From assembly GCA_016209015.1 (NCBI GenBank), contig JACQWY010000022.1, positions 310,001-374,000 on the forward strand: DNA of 64,000 nucleotides. Direction: 5' to 3'. The position numbers were made by a program, and so were the translations under genes. Positions 1 to 8,965 of this stretch are shown here, one piece after another (the first letter of the stretch is position 1; every line of letters starts with the position of its first letter). The stretch is from Gammaproteobacteria bacterium (GTDB lineage Bacteria; Pseudomonadota; Gammaproteobacteria; Ga0077536). The notes beneath the pieces are model-generated. The model did not search any database. It had not been told where the DNA came from and was given only the letters and a program-made list of their open reading frames with translations.

Positions 1-848
1 CGATCTCGGCTTTCGGACAGCAGGGGCCCCTCGCGAACCTGCCGGGTTACGATTACATCGCGCAGGCCTATTCCGGCGTCACCAGCATGATCGGCGAGCC
101 GGACGGCGCGCCCTCGCTGCCGATGCTCGGCATCGGCGACGTGATGACCGGCGTGCACGCGGCCTGCGCGATCGGCTATGCGCTCCTGCATCGCGAGCGC
201 GGCGGACTCGGCCAGTATCTCGACATCTCGCTGCTCGACAGTTATTTCCACTGCCACGAGATCAACGTGCAGGTCTACAGCGCGAGCGGCGGACAGACCG
301 TGCCGACGCGTTGCGGCCATCACCATTTCGCAGTCACACCGCTCGGTCTCTTCAAGGCGCGCGAGCACTACATCTGCATCATCGCGCTCGACCAGCAGTG
401 GCCCGGCGTGTGCCGTGCGATCGGCCGGCCCGAGCTCGCGGCGGACGAGCGCTACGACAAGAATCTGAAGCGCGTCGAGCGCTCGGCAGAGGTCAATGCG
501 ATGATCCAGGCGTGGATGGATTCGATGCCGTCCGACGACGCGATCCTCAAAGCGCTCGAAGCGGAGCGCATCCCGGTCGCACCGGTGCGCACGATTGCGG
601 AGGCCGTCAACGAGCCGCACCTGCGCGATCGCGGCACGGTGCGTGCAATCACGGATCCGAAGTTCGGCTCGCTCGAAGTGCCCGGCATGCCGCTGCGCTT
701 CTCGGGCTTCCCGAACAACATCCCGCTCGATGCCGCCTATCTCGGCGAGCACAACGCGGAAATCCTCTCGAGCGTGCTCGGCTACTCGGCGGAACGTATC
801 GACACGCTCGCGCAGAACGGCGTGCTGTACGCGAATCCGGAGACGTAG
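1..848 (+). CDS. CaiB/BaiF family (class III) CoA transferase, 5' end missing
   Basis: The reading frame is open from base 3, so the gene runs in from beyond the left edge and the real start is not visible. The product would move CoA from one acyl-CoA to a free acid in the cytoplasm. The visible part opens with ISAFGQQGPLANLPGYD, a typical class III sequence. GIGDVMTGVHAA follows; its Asp aligns with the catalytic aspartate of formyl-CoA transferase (family knowledge). About 282 residues remain of the usual ~400. A 49-bp tandem repeat begins just after the stop. The substrate cannot be told. Confidence 0.9.
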   Translation, partial: ISAFGQQGPLANLPGYDYIAQAYSGVTSMIGEPDGAPSLPMLGIGDVMTGVHAACAIGYALLHRERGGLGQYLDISLLDSYFHCHEINVQVYSASGGQTVPTRCGHHHFAVTPLGLFKAREHYICIIALDQQWPGVCRAIGRPELAADERYDKNLKRVERSAEVNAMIQAWMDSMPSDDAILKALEAERIPVAPVRTIAEAVNEPHLRDRGTVRAITDPKFGSLEVPGMPLRFSGFPNNIPLDAAYLGEHNAEILSSVLGYSAERIDTLAQNGVLYANPET

Positions 849-1023
849 GTCCGATTAGCCGAAGGCGTAATCGGACGCTCGGCTGTGCATTTCGGCACCA
901 CGTCCAGCCGCAGGCGTAATCGGACGCTCGGCTGTGCATTTCGGCGCCCCGTCCAGCCGAAGGCGTAATCGGACGCTCGGCTGTGCATTTCGGCACCATG
1001 TCCAGCCGCAGGCGTAATCGGAC
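849..1023. repeat. REP-like palindrome (family C) expanded into a 49-bp tandem repeat
   Basis: The palindrome GTCCGATTA/TAATCGGAC occupies 849-876, directly after a stop codon. Its right half then recurs: GGCGTAATCGGAC starts at 864, 913, 962 and 1011, an exact 49-bp period over about 3.3 copies. Copies differ at only a few positions (for example GCACC/GCGCC, CCGAA/CCGCA). There are no unique spacers, so this is not a CRISPR. Confidence 0.9.
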
Positions 1024-1047
1024 CTGCGACATCGCGAATTCGCCGCC

Positions 1048-1833
1048 TCAATCCCCCGTGAACTTCGGCTCCCGCTTCGCGAGATACGCTTCGATCGCCT
1101 CCGCCTGATCCTGCATCGTCCGGTTGTAGAGGTTCTGGTCCGCGTCCATGTGCATGATGGCACCGTCGAGCGCGGCGCTGATGCGGTTGATGCTGCGTTT
1201 GATCATCTGCGCCGCGACCGGCGGCTTGCCGGCGTAGAACGCCGCCATCGCGAGTGCGCGCGGCAGGACGTCCTCGACCGGCACGCACTCGTCGAGCACG
1301 CCCCAGGCGGCGAGCGTCGGGCCGTGGATGCGTTCGCCGCCGACGACGAGACGCTTCGCGCGCGCCGGGCCGACGAGGTGCACGCAGAGCGGCAGGCTCT
1401 GCCACATCAGGTTCATGCCGATGTCGACCTCGGGGTACTGCATGAAGCAGTCGGTCGCGCCGATGCGGAAATCGAGCGCGGTCGCGAAGCACGCGCCGCC
1501 GCCCATCGCCGCGCCCGTCCACGCCGCGATCGTGATCTGATCCATGTCCATCAAGGCCGTCATCGCGCGCGCGCCGATGCGCGTGCGCCGGCGGCGGATC
1601 ACGAGCGAGTCGCCGTAACCGCTCGCATCCTTCAGGTCCATCCCCGAACAGAAATGCGGACGCGCGCCGGTGAAGACCACGGCACGCGTCTCGGCGTCCT
1701 CGCGGAACGCGAGTGCGATCTCCTCGAGCTCGCGCAGCACCTCGTAGGTGACGGCGTTCGCGCGGCCGGGCCGGTTCAGGGTCACGACCGCGACGTGCGC
1801 GCGGCGTTCGACGAGGAAATGCTGAGGGCTCAT
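1048..1833 (-). CDS. Crotonase-fold (enoyl-CoA hydratase/isomerase family) protein
   Basis: The 261-residue length and motif order fit the crotonase superfamily: VVTLNRPGRANAV near the N-terminus, the oxyanion-hole stretch FCSGMDL around residue 60, GAAMGGGACFATALDFRIG around 105-125 and YPEVDIGMN around 135. The glutamate normally found after the triple glycine is Ala-Cys here, while the later Pro-Glu is kept. Classical hydratase chemistry is therefore not assured; an isomerase, lyase or thioester hydrolase is possible. It is transcribed divergently from the LLM gene at 2056. The ATG at 1833 was chosen because family homology begins there. Confidence 0.85.
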   Translation of the reverse strand: MSPQHFLVERRAHVAVVTLNRPGRANAVTYEVLRELEEIALAFREDAETRAVVFTGARPHFCSGMDLKDASGYGDSLVIRRRRTRIGARAMTALMDMDQITIAAWTGAAMGGGACFATALDFRIGATDCFMQYPEVDIGMNLMWQSLPLCVHLVGPARAKRLVVGGERIHGPTLAAWGVLDECVPVEDVLPRALAMAAFYAGKPPVAAQMIKRSINRISAALDGAIMHMDADQNLYNRTMQDQAEAIEAYLAKREPKFTGD

Positions 1834-1977
1834 CGGCGGCTTCCTGGGCTGCTTTCGGGCGAGGGAGTTCGCGCCGCGGCGCGCGTGAATTCCGGCCGCG
1901 ATGCTTCAAATTGACACACCGTCGGCCGTCTGCCGCGACTCCCGCGTGGTGCTGCATCGCGGTGTCCGGAGCTCGCC

Positions 1978-2007
1978 TTGACACCCGCGAGTAGCAAAAC
2001 GTACCTT
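1978..2007 (+). promoter_or_regulatory. Candidate sigma-70 promoter for the LLM gene at 2056
   Basis: A perfect TTGACA -35 (1978-1983) is followed after 18 bp by a weak TACCTT -10 (2002-2007), about 50 nt before the start codon. The surrounding stretch is AT-richer than the flanks. The -10 matches poorly. Confidence 0.35.
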
Positions 2008-2055
2008 TGCGTAAGTCGCACTATTCCAACAACAGTACTCTGGAGGCCAATGGAA

Positions 2056-3150
2056 ATGAAGCTCGGCTACTTCATGATGCCGCTGCATCACATCGACCGT
2101 GATTATCACGAGACCCTCATGGAAGACACGGAAGCGGTCGTGCTGGCCGACGAGCTGGGTTATTCGGAGGCCTGGGTGGGCGAGCACTATTCGTCCAAGG
2201 TCGAACAGATCACCTCACCGCTGATCTTCCACGCGAACCTCATCGCGCGCACGAAGCAGATCAAGCTCGCGACCGGCGTCATCTGCCTGCCGCAGTATCA
2301 TCCCGCGGTCGTCGCCGGCCAGTGCGCGATGTTCGATCACCTCTCGAAAGGCCGCTTCATCATGGGCGTCGGTCCCGGCGGACTGCTCTCGGACTTCGAG
2401 CTGTTCGACACGATGGAGAAGGATCGCAACGAGATGATGATGGAGTCGATCGATCAGATCCTGCAGCTCTGGTCGCAGAAGCCGCCGTACAAGATCCACG
2501 GCAAGCACTGGTCGATCGACATGAAGAACTGGACGCATCACGACATCAAGCTCGGCTACTTCCCCCAGCCCTATCAGCAGCCGCATCCGCCGATCGGCAT
2601 CTCGGCCATGAGCCCGTCGTCGGGCTCGATCAGGTACGCGGGTTCGCGCGGCTACCTGCCGGTGTCCGCGAACTTCATCGCGACCTGGGCGCTGAAGACG
2701 CACTGGCCGACGTATGTCGCCGGCGCGGAGGCCGCCGGGCGCGCGGCGAGCCCGGACATCTGGCGCGTCGCGCGCAGCATCTACGTCGATGAATCCGATG
2801 GCGCGGCGGACAAATTCGTGAAGACGCCGGGCGGCGCCTACGACTACTACTACGACTACCTCTACGCGATCTTCGATCGCGCGAACTTCAAGGCCGGCTT
2901 CGTCGTGAACAAGGGCGACGATCCCGCGAAGCTCACGCCGCAGGCGTTGCGGGATGCCTGCGTCATCGCCGGCAGCCCGGAGACCGTCGCGCAGAAGATC
3001 CTGGCGCTGCGCGAGGAGATCGGCGACTTCGGCACGCTCATGTACGCGGCGCACGACTGGGCCGATCAGGCGCGCATGAAGAATTCGATGCGCCTGATGG
3101 CCGAGGAAGTCATGCCGCGCGTGAATTCGCAACTCAAGGCTGCGGCCTGA
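2056..3150 (+). CDS. LLM-class flavin-dependent oxidoreductase (limonene monooxygenase LimB-like)
   Basis: 364-residue TIM-barrel flavoprotein of the bacterial luciferase superfamily. Visible are MKLGYFMMPLHH at the N-terminus, GYSEAWVGEHY (strand 2 region), IKLATGVICLPQYHPAVVAGQ and LSKGRFIMGVGPGG. The overall length and the middle segment with FPQPYQQPHPPIGISA resemble limonene 1,2-monooxygenase-type enzymes, which use reduced FMN and O2. A GGAGG at 2042-2046 lies 9 nt from the ATG at 2056; the in-frame ATG at 2050 is only 3 nt from it and is less likely. A strong hairpin follows the stop. The substrate is unknown. Confidence 0.88.
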   Translation: MKLGYFMMPLHHIDRDYHETLMEDTEAVVLADELGYSEAWVGEHYSSKVEQITSPLIFHANLIARTKQIKLATGVICLPQYHPAVVAGQCAMFDHLSKGRFIMGVGPGGLLSDFELFDTMEKDRNEMMMESIDQILQLWSQKPPYKIHGKHWSIDMKNWTHHDIKLGYFPQPYQQPHPPIGISAMSPSSGSIRYAGSRGYLPVSANFIATWALKTHWPTYVAGAEAAGRAASPDIWRVARSIYVDESDGAADKFVKTPGGAYDYYYDYLYAIFDRANFKAGFVVNKGDDPAKLTPQALRDACVIAGSPETVAQKILALREEIGDFGTLMYAAHDWADQARMKNSMRLMAEEVMPRVNSQLKAAA

Positions 3151-3153
3151 TCC

Positions 3154-3186
3154 GGCGCACGGCCGGCGCTGCGCCGGCCGTGCGCC
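3154..3186 (+). terminator. Strong GC hairpin after the LLM gene
   Basis: The 16-nt arms 3154-3169 and 3171-3186 are perfectly complementary around one central base and begin 3 nt after the stop codon. There is no T-run, so a rho-independent terminator is only probable. Confidence 0.5.
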
Positions 3187-3304
3187 CCGACGAAGCTCCG
3201 ATCCCGTGCAGAGCTTCTTCAAGCCGCCGGCCGTGCCTGGTGCACCGCGGCCGGCGTTCGAAACGACCACATTGCCGCCCGGCGGCGAAAAGCGAGGTTT
3301 CAAC

Positions 3305-4606
3305 GTGCGCTGCATCGTATTCGCTTCGATCCTCTTGCTGGCGACGGGCGTGTCCGCGGACACGCCCGGTCGCGACGATCTCAACGGCTGGCTCGGCGCC
3401 GCACAACCCGAGCAGGGGCCGGCCGCCGGCTCGACGCTCGGACAGGCGGACCTGCCGCAGCTCGCACCGTTCCTGCCGCCGGGTTATCGCGAGGAATTCG
3501 ACATCCCCGATCTGGTGCTCGAGATCCAGGCGACCGCGCCTTATCAGCCGCACCCTGCCTATCTCGAAGCGAGCGCGAAGTTCGCCGGTCAGGCGACGCT
3601 CGCGGCGAACGGCAGCCTCGAGAATTACACCGCGGGCCGGCCTTTCGATCCCGCGCAGTTCGCCGCCGCGCCGCCGGATCAGGCCGGTCTCATGCTCGCC
3701 TGGAATCACGTTCATCGCTGGCAGTATTTCGGCTACAAGGTCGACGGGCTCGTCATGGCGTATCTGCGCAGCGGCGCGGGCACCCTCATGCCGGGCGTCG
3801 GGGGCGGCGCGCACCTCGATCGCTCCATGATGCAGAACTACCATCGCGTGTATCTCAATCATCTCGCGATGCTGCCGGAGAACGGCTATCACGTGGGCGC
3901 GAGCGATTACGGCAAGCGCTTCTACAAGGACTACATGGAGTTCCTCGATCCGCGCGACGTGGCGGGTACCGCCTTCATCATCGAGCGCTCGCTGGACGCG
4001 ACGGAAGAGGACCAGGTCAACTCCTTCCTGCCGACGGAACGGCGTGTGCGCCGCCTCTCGGCGCAGGAACGGGCCGACAGCTTCATGGGCTCGGAATACA
4101 CGCTCGACGATCTCGAGGGCTTCTCCGGACGCGTGCTCGATTTCACCTGGAACTACCTCGGCGAGCGCAGGCTGCTCGTGGTCGCGGACAGCAAGCACGA
4201 TCAACTCCAGTTCTACGGCCCGGAGAGCCGCCTGCCCAGGGATCGCTTCCAGTTGCGGCGCTGCCACGTCGTCGAGCTGAAACCGCATTGGGCAGGTCAT
4301 CCCTACGGCGCGAAGGTCCTGTTCATCGACGCCGAGACCTACAATCCGGCGCTCGCGCTGATCTTCAACCGCGAGCAGAAGCTCTGGAAGGTCATCTACC
4401 CGGCTTACAAGTGGCCTGCCCTCGCGCCGGGCGAGACGCCGGAGCTCACGCAGATCCCGGTGTGGCGCGGCAGCGTCGCGCTCGATCGGATCGCCAACAC
4501 CTCGACGCTCGCGTTCTCGACGGGCGGCTCGAGTTACGTCGCGATGAAGGATGCGGACGTCGATCGCCTGTTCAACACCTCGCGTCTGACGAGCGGACGG
4601 AAGTAG
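3305..4606 (+). CDS. DUF1329 domain protein, exported (paralogue 1)
   Basis: 433 residues with a signal peptide (MRCIVFASILLLATGVSA). The GTG at 3305 is preceded by GAGG at 3294-3297; translation further upstream would put extra sequence before the signal peptide. The body fits the DUF1329 family: AGLMLAWNHVHRWQYFG, then ERRVRRLSAQERADSF, then a tryptophan-rich C-terminal region. DUF1329 proteins are periplasmic or outer-membrane associated, often found with steroid, alkane or terpene degradation genes; their biochemical role is not settled. A clear paralogue follows 54 nt downstream, so the pair is probably one transcript created by tandem duplication. Confidence 0.82.
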   Translation: MRCIVFASILLLATGVSADTPGRDDLNGWLGAAQPEQGPAAGSTLGQADLPQLAPFLPPGYREEFDIPDLVLEIQATAPYQPHPAYLEASAKFAGQATLAANGSLENYTAGRPFDPAQFAAAPPDQAGLMLAWNHVHRWQYFGYKVDGLVMAYLRSGAGTLMPGVGGGAHLDRSMMQNYHRVYLNHLAMLPENGYHVGASDYGKRFYKDYMEFLDPRDVAGTAFIIERSLDATEEDQVNSFLPTERRVRRLSAQERADSFMGSEYTLDDLEGFSGRVLDFTWNYLGERRLLVVADSKHDQLQFYGPESRLPRDRFQLRRCHVVELKPHWAGHPYGAKVLFIDAETYNPALALIFNREQKLWKVIYPAYKWPALAPGETPELTQIPVWRGSVALDRIANTSTLAFSTGGSSYVAMKDADVDRLFNTSRLTSGRK

Positions 4607-4660
4607 TCCGCGTCGCGCACGTGAGGAATCCGAAGACGCAGTCCAGGGCCTGGAGGAATC

Positions 4661-6001
4661 GTGCATAGTTCGAAGAAGACCGTTTTGAAAGCATGCCTCG
4701 CGCTCGCTCTCGGCGCCCTCGCCGGCGCGGCGGGCGCCGCGGGACTCGGGCGCGAGCAGATCATGGCCTTCATCGCCCAGCCGGCGCCGGAGCCGCTGCC
4801 CGCGGCCGGTGCGGTGCTGCATCAGGCCGACATGCCGCTGGTGAGGCAGCTCCTGCCGCCGGGTTACGCCGAGGAGTTCGACTTCCCCGATCTCGAGATG
4901 GAGATCCAGGCTACGGCGCATTACCAGCCGCATCAGACCTATCGCGACGCGACCGGGAAATTTGCGGGGCAGGCGAAGCTCGGCGCCGACGGCACGCTCG
5001 AGAACTACACCTCGGGTCAGCCGTTCTCCGCCGCGCAGATCGAAGCGGCGACGCCGGACCAGGCCGGGCTCATGATCGCCTGGAACCGCGTCTACCGCTG
5101 GCAGTACTTCGGCTGGCAGACCGATCTCATCACCATGAACTACCTGCGTCCGACCTCGGACGGGCGGCCCGGCAAGTTGAACGAGGGGCACGAAGGCGGC
5201 GGCTACGTCGATCGTTTCGTGACGCAGAGCTATCACCGGGTGTACCTCAATCACCTCGCGATGCGCCCCGAGAAGGACTACAGGCTCAAGGCGAGCAACT
5301 CCGACGTCCGGCACTTCAAGGACTACATGGAATTCTTCGAGCCCTACGACGTCGCCGGCACGCGCTTCATCGTCGAACGCGCGCTCGATACCCACGAAGA
5401 GGATCAGGTCAGCTCCTTCCTGCCGTCGCAGCGTCGCGTGCGCCGCCTCTCGGCGCAGGAGCGCGCCGACAACTTCATGGGCGCAGACATGAACATGGAC
5501 GATTTCGAGGGCTTCTCCGGTCGTGTGCTCGACTGGTCGTGGACGTACCTCGGCAAGCGCCAGCTTCTGCACGTCACCGACGCGAAGGGGCCGACCTCGA
5601 CGTTCTTCGGCCCCATGAGCCGCGTGCCGAAGGAGCGCTGGCAGGTGCGTCCGGCGTATGCGGTCGAGATCAAGTCGAAGTGGGAAGGCCATCCCTACGC
5701 GAGCAAGATCATCTTCTTCGACACCGAGACGTGGAACTGCATCTCCGCGCTCGCCTTCAATCGCAAGGGCGAGGTGTGGCGCATGTTCAGTGCGATCTAC
5801 AGCATGACGCCGAACGTCGGCGATCCGAGCGTGCCGATCGAGCAATCGGTGCCGCGCTGGAACGCCACGATCGCGATCGATCGGCTGAACGCCTCGGCGA
5901 CCGTCGCGCGCGCGAACAAGCCGACGCTCACGCCGACGATGACGGAACCGCAGACCGAGAGCATCTTCAACGTCTCGAAGCTGACGGAAGGCCGGCGCTG
6001 A
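4661..6001 (+). CDS. DUF1329 domain protein, exported (paralogue 2)
   Basis: 446 residues starting at GTG 4661 with GGAGG at 4652-4656. The signal peptide is lysine-containing and alanine-rich (MHSSKKTVLKACLALALGA). It aligns over its whole length with the preceding gene: LPPGY.EEFD, the EIQATA.YQPH segment, LMIAWNRVYRWQYFGW, QRRVRRLSAQERAD and the final FN.S.LT.GR are shared. It is therefore a tandem duplicate, both copies intact. A role in handling hydrophobic substrates at the outer membrane is only a guess from the neighbouring LLM enzymes. Confidence 0.82.
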   Translation: MHSSKKTVLKACLALALGALAGAAGAAGLGREQIMAFIAQPAPEPLPAAGAVLHQADMPLVRQLLPPGYAEEFDFPDLEMEIQATAHYQPHQTYRDATGKFAGQAKLGADGTLENYTSGQPFSAAQIEAATPDQAGLMIAWNRVYRWQYFGWQTDLITMNYLRPTSDGRPGKLNEGHEGGGYVDRFVTQSYHRVYLNHLAMRPEKDYRLKASNSDVRHFKDYMEFFEPYDVAGTRFIVERALDTHEEDQVSSFLPSQRRVRRLSAQERADNFMGADMNMDDFEGFSGRVLDWSWTYLGKRQLLHVTDAKGPTSTFFGPMSRVPKERWQVRPAYAVEIKSKWEGHPYASKIIFFDTETWNCISALAFNRKGEVWRMFSAIYSMTPNVGDPSVPIEQSVPRWNATIAIDRLNASATVARANKPTLTPTMTEPQTESIFNVSKLTEGRR

Positions 6002-6039
6002 GGGACGTCGTCCGGCCGTGATGAAGGACGCGTAGAGGG

Positions 6040-6126
6040 CTTGGGGCCGGGTTCGAGTTCGCGGCCGACGCGGGCGAACCCTGTCCGTGTGCCTGCCCGT
6101 GCATTCGAACCTGCGCCCATTTCCCG
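6040..6126. repeat. Degenerate family D (GGGGTCAG-type) inverted repeat
   Basis: The right arm (reading leftwards from about 6126) matches most positions of the 51306-51394 element: GGGAAATGGG then CAGGTTCGAAT. The left arm near 6043-6064 is more eroded. It fills the 267-bp gap between the DUF1329 pair and alkA. Confidence 0.55.
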
Positions 6127-6268
6127 TCGGCGTCGCGATGGCATCCTGCGCCTCGCGCCGGCGGCTCGTGCCACCGTCCACGAGTCATGTGCATCGACGC
6201 TGGAAATGCCTCAGCGCGCGCCGTGACGCGCCTGCGCCCGATCCACTCACCGCACCCGGGTGACACCC

Positions 6269-7144
6269 ATGGCCGAAACCGACAGCCTCCTCGCCCCGTA
6301 CACGCCGCCGTTCGCCTTCGACGTCGTCGCGCGCTATCTCGCGCTGCGCGCTTTCGGCGGTGCGGAGACGGTGAGCGGGGGGCGTTACGTGCGCAGCGTG
6401 CGCCTGGGCGCGGTGACGGGCTGGCTGTGTGTCGAGCCCGCGCCCGGGCGGGATGCCTTGCGCGTGAGCTTCCCGGCGGCGCTCGCCGCGCAGCGCGCGG
6501 AGATCCTCGCCCGCGTGAACCGGCTCTTCGACCTCGAAGCGGACCCCGCGGTCATCGAGCGCCACCTCGGGGCCGATCCGCTGCTCGGGCCTCGAGTCGC
6601 GGCGGCGCCGGGGCTGCGCGTCCTCGGCGCATTCGAGACGTTCGATCTCGTCGTGCGCGCGGTGCTCGGTCAGCAGGTCAGCGTGAAGGGCGCGACGACG
6701 CTCGCCACGCGGCTCGTCGCGCTCGCCGGTACGCCGCTCGCGACACCGTTCGCGGGCGTCACGCATCTCGCGCCGGCGGCCGCGACGCTCGCGGCGCTGC
6801 CGGTCGCGGCACTCGCGGGTATCGGTCTGCCGCAGAAGCGGGCGGCGACGCTCGTCGCGCTCGGCGCGGCCGTCGCAGCGGGCCGCGTCGCGCTCGACGG
6901 GGGCGACGCGGCGGCCATTTCCGCCGCACTGCAGGCCCTGCCCGGCATCGGGCCGTGGACCGCACAGTACGTCGTCATGCGCGCGCTGCGCGATCCGGAC
7001 GCGTTTCCGGCGGGCGATCTGGGCTTGCAGAAAGCGCTGCATCCCGGGCGCCGCGTCAGCGAACGCGAGCTCGAACGGCAGGCCGAAGCCTGGCGGCCGT
7101 GGCGCGCGTACGCCGCGATGCATCTGTGGCATAGTCTCGGCTGA
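6269..7144 (+). CDS. alkA: DNA-3-methyladenine glycosylase II (AlkA family)
   Basis: 291-residue base-excision glycosylase that removes alkylated bases from DNA. The N-terminal AlkA-type domain starts with PPFAFDVVARYLALRAF. The helix-hairpin-helix glycosylase core contains VVRAVLGQQVSVKGA and the HhH loop LPGIGPWTAQYVVMRAL. The Asp of PAGDLGLQKAL is the expected catalytic residue. The ATG at 6269 is preferred over the in-frame GTG three codons upstream. There is no Ada or AraC domain. The ogt-type gene follows after 26 nt, forming an alkylation-repair operon. Confidence 0.9.
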   Translation: MAETDSLLAPYTPPFAFDVVARYLALRAFGGAETVSGGRYVRSVRLGAVTGWLCVEPAPGRDALRVSFPAALAAQRAEILARVNRLFDLEADPAVIERHLGADPLLGPRVAAAPGLRVLGAFETFDLVVRAVLGQQVSVKGATTLATRLVALAGTPLATPFAGVTHLAPAAATLAALPVAALAGIGLPQKRAATLVALGAAVAAGRVALDGGDAAAISAALQALPGIGPWTAQYVVMRALRDPDAFPAGDLGLQKALHPGRRVSERELERQAEAWRPWRAYAAMHLWHSLG

Positions 7145-7170
7145 ACGGGCCCAGCCGCCGGAGAACCGCC

Positions 7171-7665
7171 ATGCCGTCCAGCGTCCTGCGTTACGAGCGC
7201 CTCGACAGCCCCCTCGGCGAACTGCTGCTGACGGGCGATGGTGAGACGCTATCGGGCCTGTTCATGTCGCCGTTCGGGAAAGCGCCCGAGGAATGGCCGA
7301 ATGCGCAGCGCGACCCGGGCGCGTTCGCCGAAGTGCGGCGCCAGCTCGCGGCGTATTTCGCGCACGAGCTGCAAGTCTTCGAGCTGCCGCTCGCGTTCGC
7401 CGGCACGGCGTTCCAGGTGCGGGTATGGAACGAGCTGCTGCGCATACCGTTCGGGACGACGATCACTTACCGGCAGCTCGCGGAACGCATCGGCAATGCG
7501 AAGGCCTGTCGCGCCGTCGGCCTCGCGAACGGCAAGAACCCGATCGCGATCATCGCGCCCTGTCATCGCGTGATCGGCAGCGACGGCTCGCTCACGGGCT
7601 ACGGCGGAGGACTCGATCGCAAACGCTGGCTGCTCGCCCACGAGCGGGGCGGGACATTGTTTTGA
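7171..7665 (+). CDS. ogt: Methylated-DNA--[protein]-cysteine S-methyltransferase
   Basis: 164-residue suicide repair protein that transfers methyl groups from O6-methylguanine to its own cysteine. The active site IIAPCHRVIGSDGSLTGYGG is complete, with acceptor Cys131. The helix-turn-helix segment is TTITYRQLAERIGN. Length fits single-domain Ogt/AGT proteins. It is co-directional with alkA. A family C palindrome follows the stop by 15 nt. Confidence 0.93.
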   Translation: MPSSVLRYERLDSPLGELLLTGDGETLSGLFMSPFGKAPEEWPNAQRDPGAFAEVRRQLAAYFAHELQVFELPLAFAGTAFQVRVWNELLRIPFGTTITYRQLAERIGNAKACRAVGLANGKNPIAIIAPCHRVIGSDGSLTGYGGGLDRKRWLLAHERGGTLF

Positions 7666-7680
7666 CGCATCGATCGTCCG

Positions 7681-7719
7681 GTAGGTCCGATTAGCCGCAG
7701 GCGTAATCAACGGACCTAC
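7681..7719. repeat. REP-like palindrome, family C
   Basis: GTAGGTCCG at 7681-7689 pairs with CGGACCTAC at 7711-7719; ATTAGCC and GGCGTAAT pair inside. An extra AA interrupts the right arm. It lies between the convergent ogt gene and the LLM gene ending at 7725, and may serve as their shared terminator. Confidence 0.8.
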
Positions 7720-7724
7720 GAAGA

Positions 7725-8762
7725 TCACGAATCCCGCTTGAAATGCGGGATCACTTCCGCGCCGAACTGGCGGATGCAGGCGAGCACCTTCTCCGGCGCC
7801 GGCCCCATCGGCAATCTGAAGCGCATGATGAGATAGTCCGCACCGATCGCCTCCGTCCACTGCGTGATCTGCTCGACACAGTCCTCCGGCGCGCCGAGCA
7901 CCATGTACTTGCGCAGCTTCTCGAGCGTGAAGTCGGCGGTCGACTGGAACTCGGGGTTCGGCGGCAGCAGGTCCCACTTGTAGTAGAACAGCATTTCCTC
8001 GACCCACAGCGGGCCGAACGTGCGCTCGGCTTCTTCGCGCGTCGGCGCGACCCAGCCGTCGCGCATCAGCACGACGAACGGCTCGCGGCCCGCTTTCGCC
8101 GCGTGCTCGCGATAGAGATCCGCCTGGCGTTTCGTGCTCTCGATCGATTCCCAGAACGGCAGGATGCCCCAGCCGTCGCCGAGACGGCCGGCGCGCTCGA
8201 TCGCCGGATCGTAGGCCGCGCCGATCCACAGCGGCGGACCGCCGGCTTGCCAGGGCTTGGGCGTGAGCAGCACGTCGTCGAACTGGAAACGTCTGCCGTG
8301 ATACGACCACGGCTCGGTCTCCGTCCAGGCGCGGCGCATGATTTCGAGACTCTCCTCGAAGCGCGAGACGCGATGCTTGTAGTCGTAGCCGAAGAGGCGG
8401 AAATAATCGGGATGGTAGCCGACGCCGACGCCGAGGATGACGCGGCCGCGCGACATCAGATCGATCATCGCGATGTCTTCGGCGAGGTGCATGGGATTGT
8501 AGTACGGCGGCTGCAGCACGAACGTCCCGATGTCGACGCGCGAGGTCTGCGTGGCATACGCGGACATGAGCGGGATCGGCGCGGGGAACATGGTCTCGGT
8601 GCGGTGATGCCGCTCGGGGAGGAACAGACCGTCGAAGCCCGCGGCTTCCGCGACTCGGCCCTCGAGCAGGAGCTGATCGAAAAACGCGGCGGAAGCCTCG
8701 CGCGAAGGCGCGGGCTGATTGTAGGGCCCGCCGTGCGTGTCCGGCATGTAGCCTATCTTCAT
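7725..8762 (-). CDS. LLM-class flavin-dependent oxidoreductase
   Basis: 345 residues. It starts MKIGYMPDTHGGPYNQP, then VAEAAGFDGLFLPERHH, VDIGTFVLQPPYYNPMHLAEDIAMID and MSRGRVILGVGVGYHPDYF, the classical luciferase-family order. The initiating MKIGYMPDTH closely resembles the LLM gene at 61149 (MKIAFMPDTH), so these two belong to one subfamily. An AAGGGGAA motif precedes the ATG at 8762. It is divergent from the LLM pair starting at 8966. FMN or F420 use cannot be decided; the substrate is unknown. Confidence 0.88.
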   Translation of the reverse strand: MKIGYMPDTHGGPYNQPAPSREASAAFFDQLLLEGRVAEAAGFDGLFLPERHHRTETMFPAPIPLMSAYATQTSRVDIGTFVLQPPYYNPMHLAEDIAMIDLMSRGRVILGVGVGYHPDYFRLFGYDYKHRVSRFEESLEIMRRAWTETEPWSYHGRRFQFDDVLLTPKPWQAGGPPLWIGAAYDPAIERAGRLGDGWGILPFWESIESTKRQADLYREHAAKAGREPFVVLMRDGWVAPTREEAERTFGPLWVEEMLFYYKWDLLPPNPEFQSTADFTLEKLRKYMVLGAPEDCVEQITQWTEAIGADYLIMRFRLPMGPAPEKVLACIRQFGAEVIPHFKRDS

Positions 8763-8965
8763 GAATCTGCTTCCCCTTGCAGCGTGACGATGCGGCGCGG
8801 CACGGCCGGGTGCGGCGCCTGGGCCCGCGTGACGGCAGGCCGGGGCATGATACACCAGAAGGCCGGGCCGCCCGGCGTGGCGGCGGGCCCGCGCGCGCCT
8901 GCTAGAATGAGCCGCGTCCCGGGCGCGGCCGCGCCGTTCCGATCACCGTTCCGGCAGAAGAGGGC

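Noticed and set aside
864-1023. CRISPR array
   Set aside because: Perfectly contiguous 49-bp tandem units with no variable spacers and no cas genes.
3134-6181. 1015-residue open frame antisense to the DUF1329 pair
   Set aside because: Arg/His-rich composition and no motifs; it is the GC-driven mirror of two genes with signal peptides and family motifs.
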